A stretch of DNA of 64,000 nt from Actinocatenispora thailandica (GTDB taxonomy: Bacteria > Actinomycetota > Actinomycetes > Mycobacteriales > Micromonosporaceae), in NCBI RefSeq assembly GCF_016865425.1, contig NZ_AP023355.1, positions 5,640,198-5,704,197 on the forward strand, read 5' to 3'. Below the pieces are notes generated by a model. The model ran no database searches, had not been told where the DNA came from, and saw only the letters and a list, made by a program, of their open reading frames with translations. This document shows, one piece after another, positions 62,661-64,000 of the stretch. Position 1 is the first letter of the stretch; every line of letters starts with the position of its first letter. The position numbers were made by a program, and so were the translations under genes.

Positions 62661-64000
62661 TCAGCCGAGCCAGGAATCGTAGAAGAGCGGGCTGCCGGCG
62701 GTACCGCTCTGGAACACGCCGTGCACCCGGCTGCCGGCCAGCGACAGGTTCTTCATGTAGACCAGCGGCACGCACGGCGCGTACCGGCGCATGATGTCGC
62801 GGTCCAGCGCGGCCCAGCCGGCAGCCGCCGTCCGGGTCGGTTCGGCGCTGAGCGCGTGCAGCCGGTCGGTCAGCGCCGGCACCGACAGCAGCGACCAGTC
62901 GTTGCCGCCCACCCCGATCGCCGTCCCGTCGAACAGCGGCGGCAGCACCGTCGTACCGGTCGGCCAGTCCGCACCCCAGGACACCGGGTACAGGTCGTAG
63001 CCATTGCCCGGCCGGGCGATGTCGGAGTAGAAGTCCACCGGGTCCAGGGCGGTCGCGGCCACCCGGAAGCCGGCCCGGCGCAGCGACGCCACCAGCGGCT
63101 TCGCCGCCGCCCGGCCCTCCGAGGTGTTCGGGTAGGCGTACCGCAGCCTGGGGTGCCGGTCGCCGAGCAGCCGGCGCGCCCTGGCCGGGGCGCCGGCGTC
63201 GCCGGGCGTCGGGTAGGCGTCGTAGCGGTCGAAGCCGAGCACCGTCGGGGACAGCAGCGTCGACGCCACCTCGCCGTGCGTCGGCCCGCCGATCGCGTCG
63301 AGGTAGCCGGCCTTGTCGACCGCGTAGTTGATCGCACGGCGCTCGGCGACGTCGGACACCCGACGCGTGTTGATCATCAGGTACGTGACGAACGGCCAGA
63401 AGCCGACCACCTCGCGGGACCGCAGCGACCGGTCGGCGAGCACCGCGTCGACGCGGTCCGGTGGCACCCCGTCGATCGACACCGCGTACCGGTCGGCGCC
63501 CTCGTCGGCGATCAGCCGGTCGGTCTGCTGCCGCGGATCGGCGCCGATGCGCACCACGATCCGGTCCGGATAGTCGTGCCGGACCGGATCGGTCCGCGGA
63601 TCCCAGTACCGGTTGCGCACCAGGGTCAGCCGCACCCCCGCTGGTACTTCGACACCCGGTACGGGCCGGTCGCCGGCGGCGCGGTGTCGTACCGGTCGGC
63701 GTGCGCGAGACCCGGGTCGGTACCCGCCGGGATCGGGGCGGTGGTGCCGAGCGACGCCGCGTACCCGAAGTCCGGGTGCGGCGCGGCGAGGTGGAAGGTG
63801 ATGGTCCGGCCGGACACCGTGACGCCGGGCGGGATGCGGCCGCCCCCGTGGTACGGACCCCGGTAGTGGGACCGGTAGTCGACGGCGCCGGTCAGCCACT
63901 GCTGAATGTAGTGCGGCCCGTCGGCCAGCTGCGGGGTGAACGACCGGGCCACCCCGTACGCCACGTCGGCGGCGGTCACCGCGGAGCCGTCCGCGTACCG
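62661..64000 (-). pseudogene. Family-5 ABC solute-binding protein, paralogue 3; start beyond window, frameshift at a C-run
   Basis: The gene enters from the right edge, so the signal peptide is not visible. From the edge to about 63640 the frame reads T-A-A-D-V-A-Y-G-V-A-R-S-F, G-P-H-Y-I-Q-Q-W-L-T and G-P-Y-R-V-S-K-Y-Q-R-G, matching the other two copies. At the five-C run 63635-63639 it fails; the next frame continues L-T-L-V-R-N-R-Y-W-D-P-R-T-D-P to the stop at 62661, ending F-Y-D-S-W-L-G. One added base restores Q-R-G-V-R-L-T. Lost function is therefore doubtful. It is upstream of paralogue 2 in the same orientation. Confidence 0.82.

Overview
The window is 64 kb of very GC-rich DNA with dense coding, frequent GTG starts, many ATGA/GTGA stop-start overlaps and no insertion sequence, prophage, rRNA or CRISPR array. 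The gene content points to an actinomycete, most likely a Micromonosporales-like or related filamentous actinobacterium: mycothiol synthesis (mshB), the CysM/CysO/Mec cysteine route, ClpS-DUF2017, FolP2, DUF3117, a XRE/DUF397 pair and a trehalose importer of the LpqY-SugABC type. The genus cannot be fixed from the sequence alone.

Layout. 1-2.6 kb: end of a DUF2342 metalloprotease, an unusual tRNA with anticodon UAG, and a divergent SRPBCC/TetR pair. 2.6-10.3 kb: a mostly leftward block (HhH-GPD protein, rdgB, rph, metallo-beta-lactamase, murI, cysM, cysO, mec, DUF2017, clpS) that keeps the gene order known from Mycobacterium tuberculosis Rv1331-Rv1341, interrupted by one rightward membrane-protein gene. 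10.5-20.4 kb: a compact hopanoid operon, dxs-hpnC-hpnD-hpnE-(16-codon micro-ORF)-prenyl synthase-shc-hpnG-hpnH, carrying its own isoprenoid entry step. 20.7-29.8 kb: a carbohydrate region with a trehalose-type ABC importer (ATPase gene frameshifted), an exported GH130-like enzyme and a GH92 alpha-mannosidase; the last two share a LacI-type operator. 30-44.6 kb: glgM, a flavin monooxygenase, an AlkA-like protein, a MarR/NTF2 pair, a two-component system, pepA (frameshifted), DUF3117, paaX-paaG, tag, a DivIVA-like membrane protein and folP2. 44.7-58.8 kb: two LOG proteins, dapE, an S9 peptidase, dapD, a methyltransferase, dapC, a 7Fe ferredoxin, a GNAT protein, two membrane proteins and mshB. 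58.9-64 kb: DUF397/XRE regulator with a small conserved protein, then two family-5 solute-binding lipoproteins, the last cut by the window edge. A third family-5 paralogue lies at 48.3-50.0 kb; none has transport partners nearby.

How the parts work together. dxs, the C30 synthases and the cyclase make hopene from central metabolites, and HpnH/HpnG add and trim the adenosine-derived side chain. The trehalose importer and GlgM belong to linked trehalose/alpha-glucan metabolism. GH130 and GH92 are probably one mannoside-degrading regulon. DapC, DapD and DapE supply three steps of the succinylase route to meso-diaminopimelate for peptidoglycan, with MurI supplying D-glutamate.

Main cautions and leads. 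Four genes (6.5, 24.6, 38.3 and 63.6 kb) are each broken at a run of exactly five G or C, and each is restored by a sixth base, so these look like consensus errors rather than real pseudogenes. The best biological leads are the class-I tRNA with a leucine-type UAG anticodon, the two-residue tail after Gly-Gly on CysO beside its JAMM protease, the micro-ORF that bridges hpnE and the prenyl synthase, the shared mannoside operators, and two helix-hairpin-helix glycosylase-like proteins in which I cannot find the catalytic aspartate.
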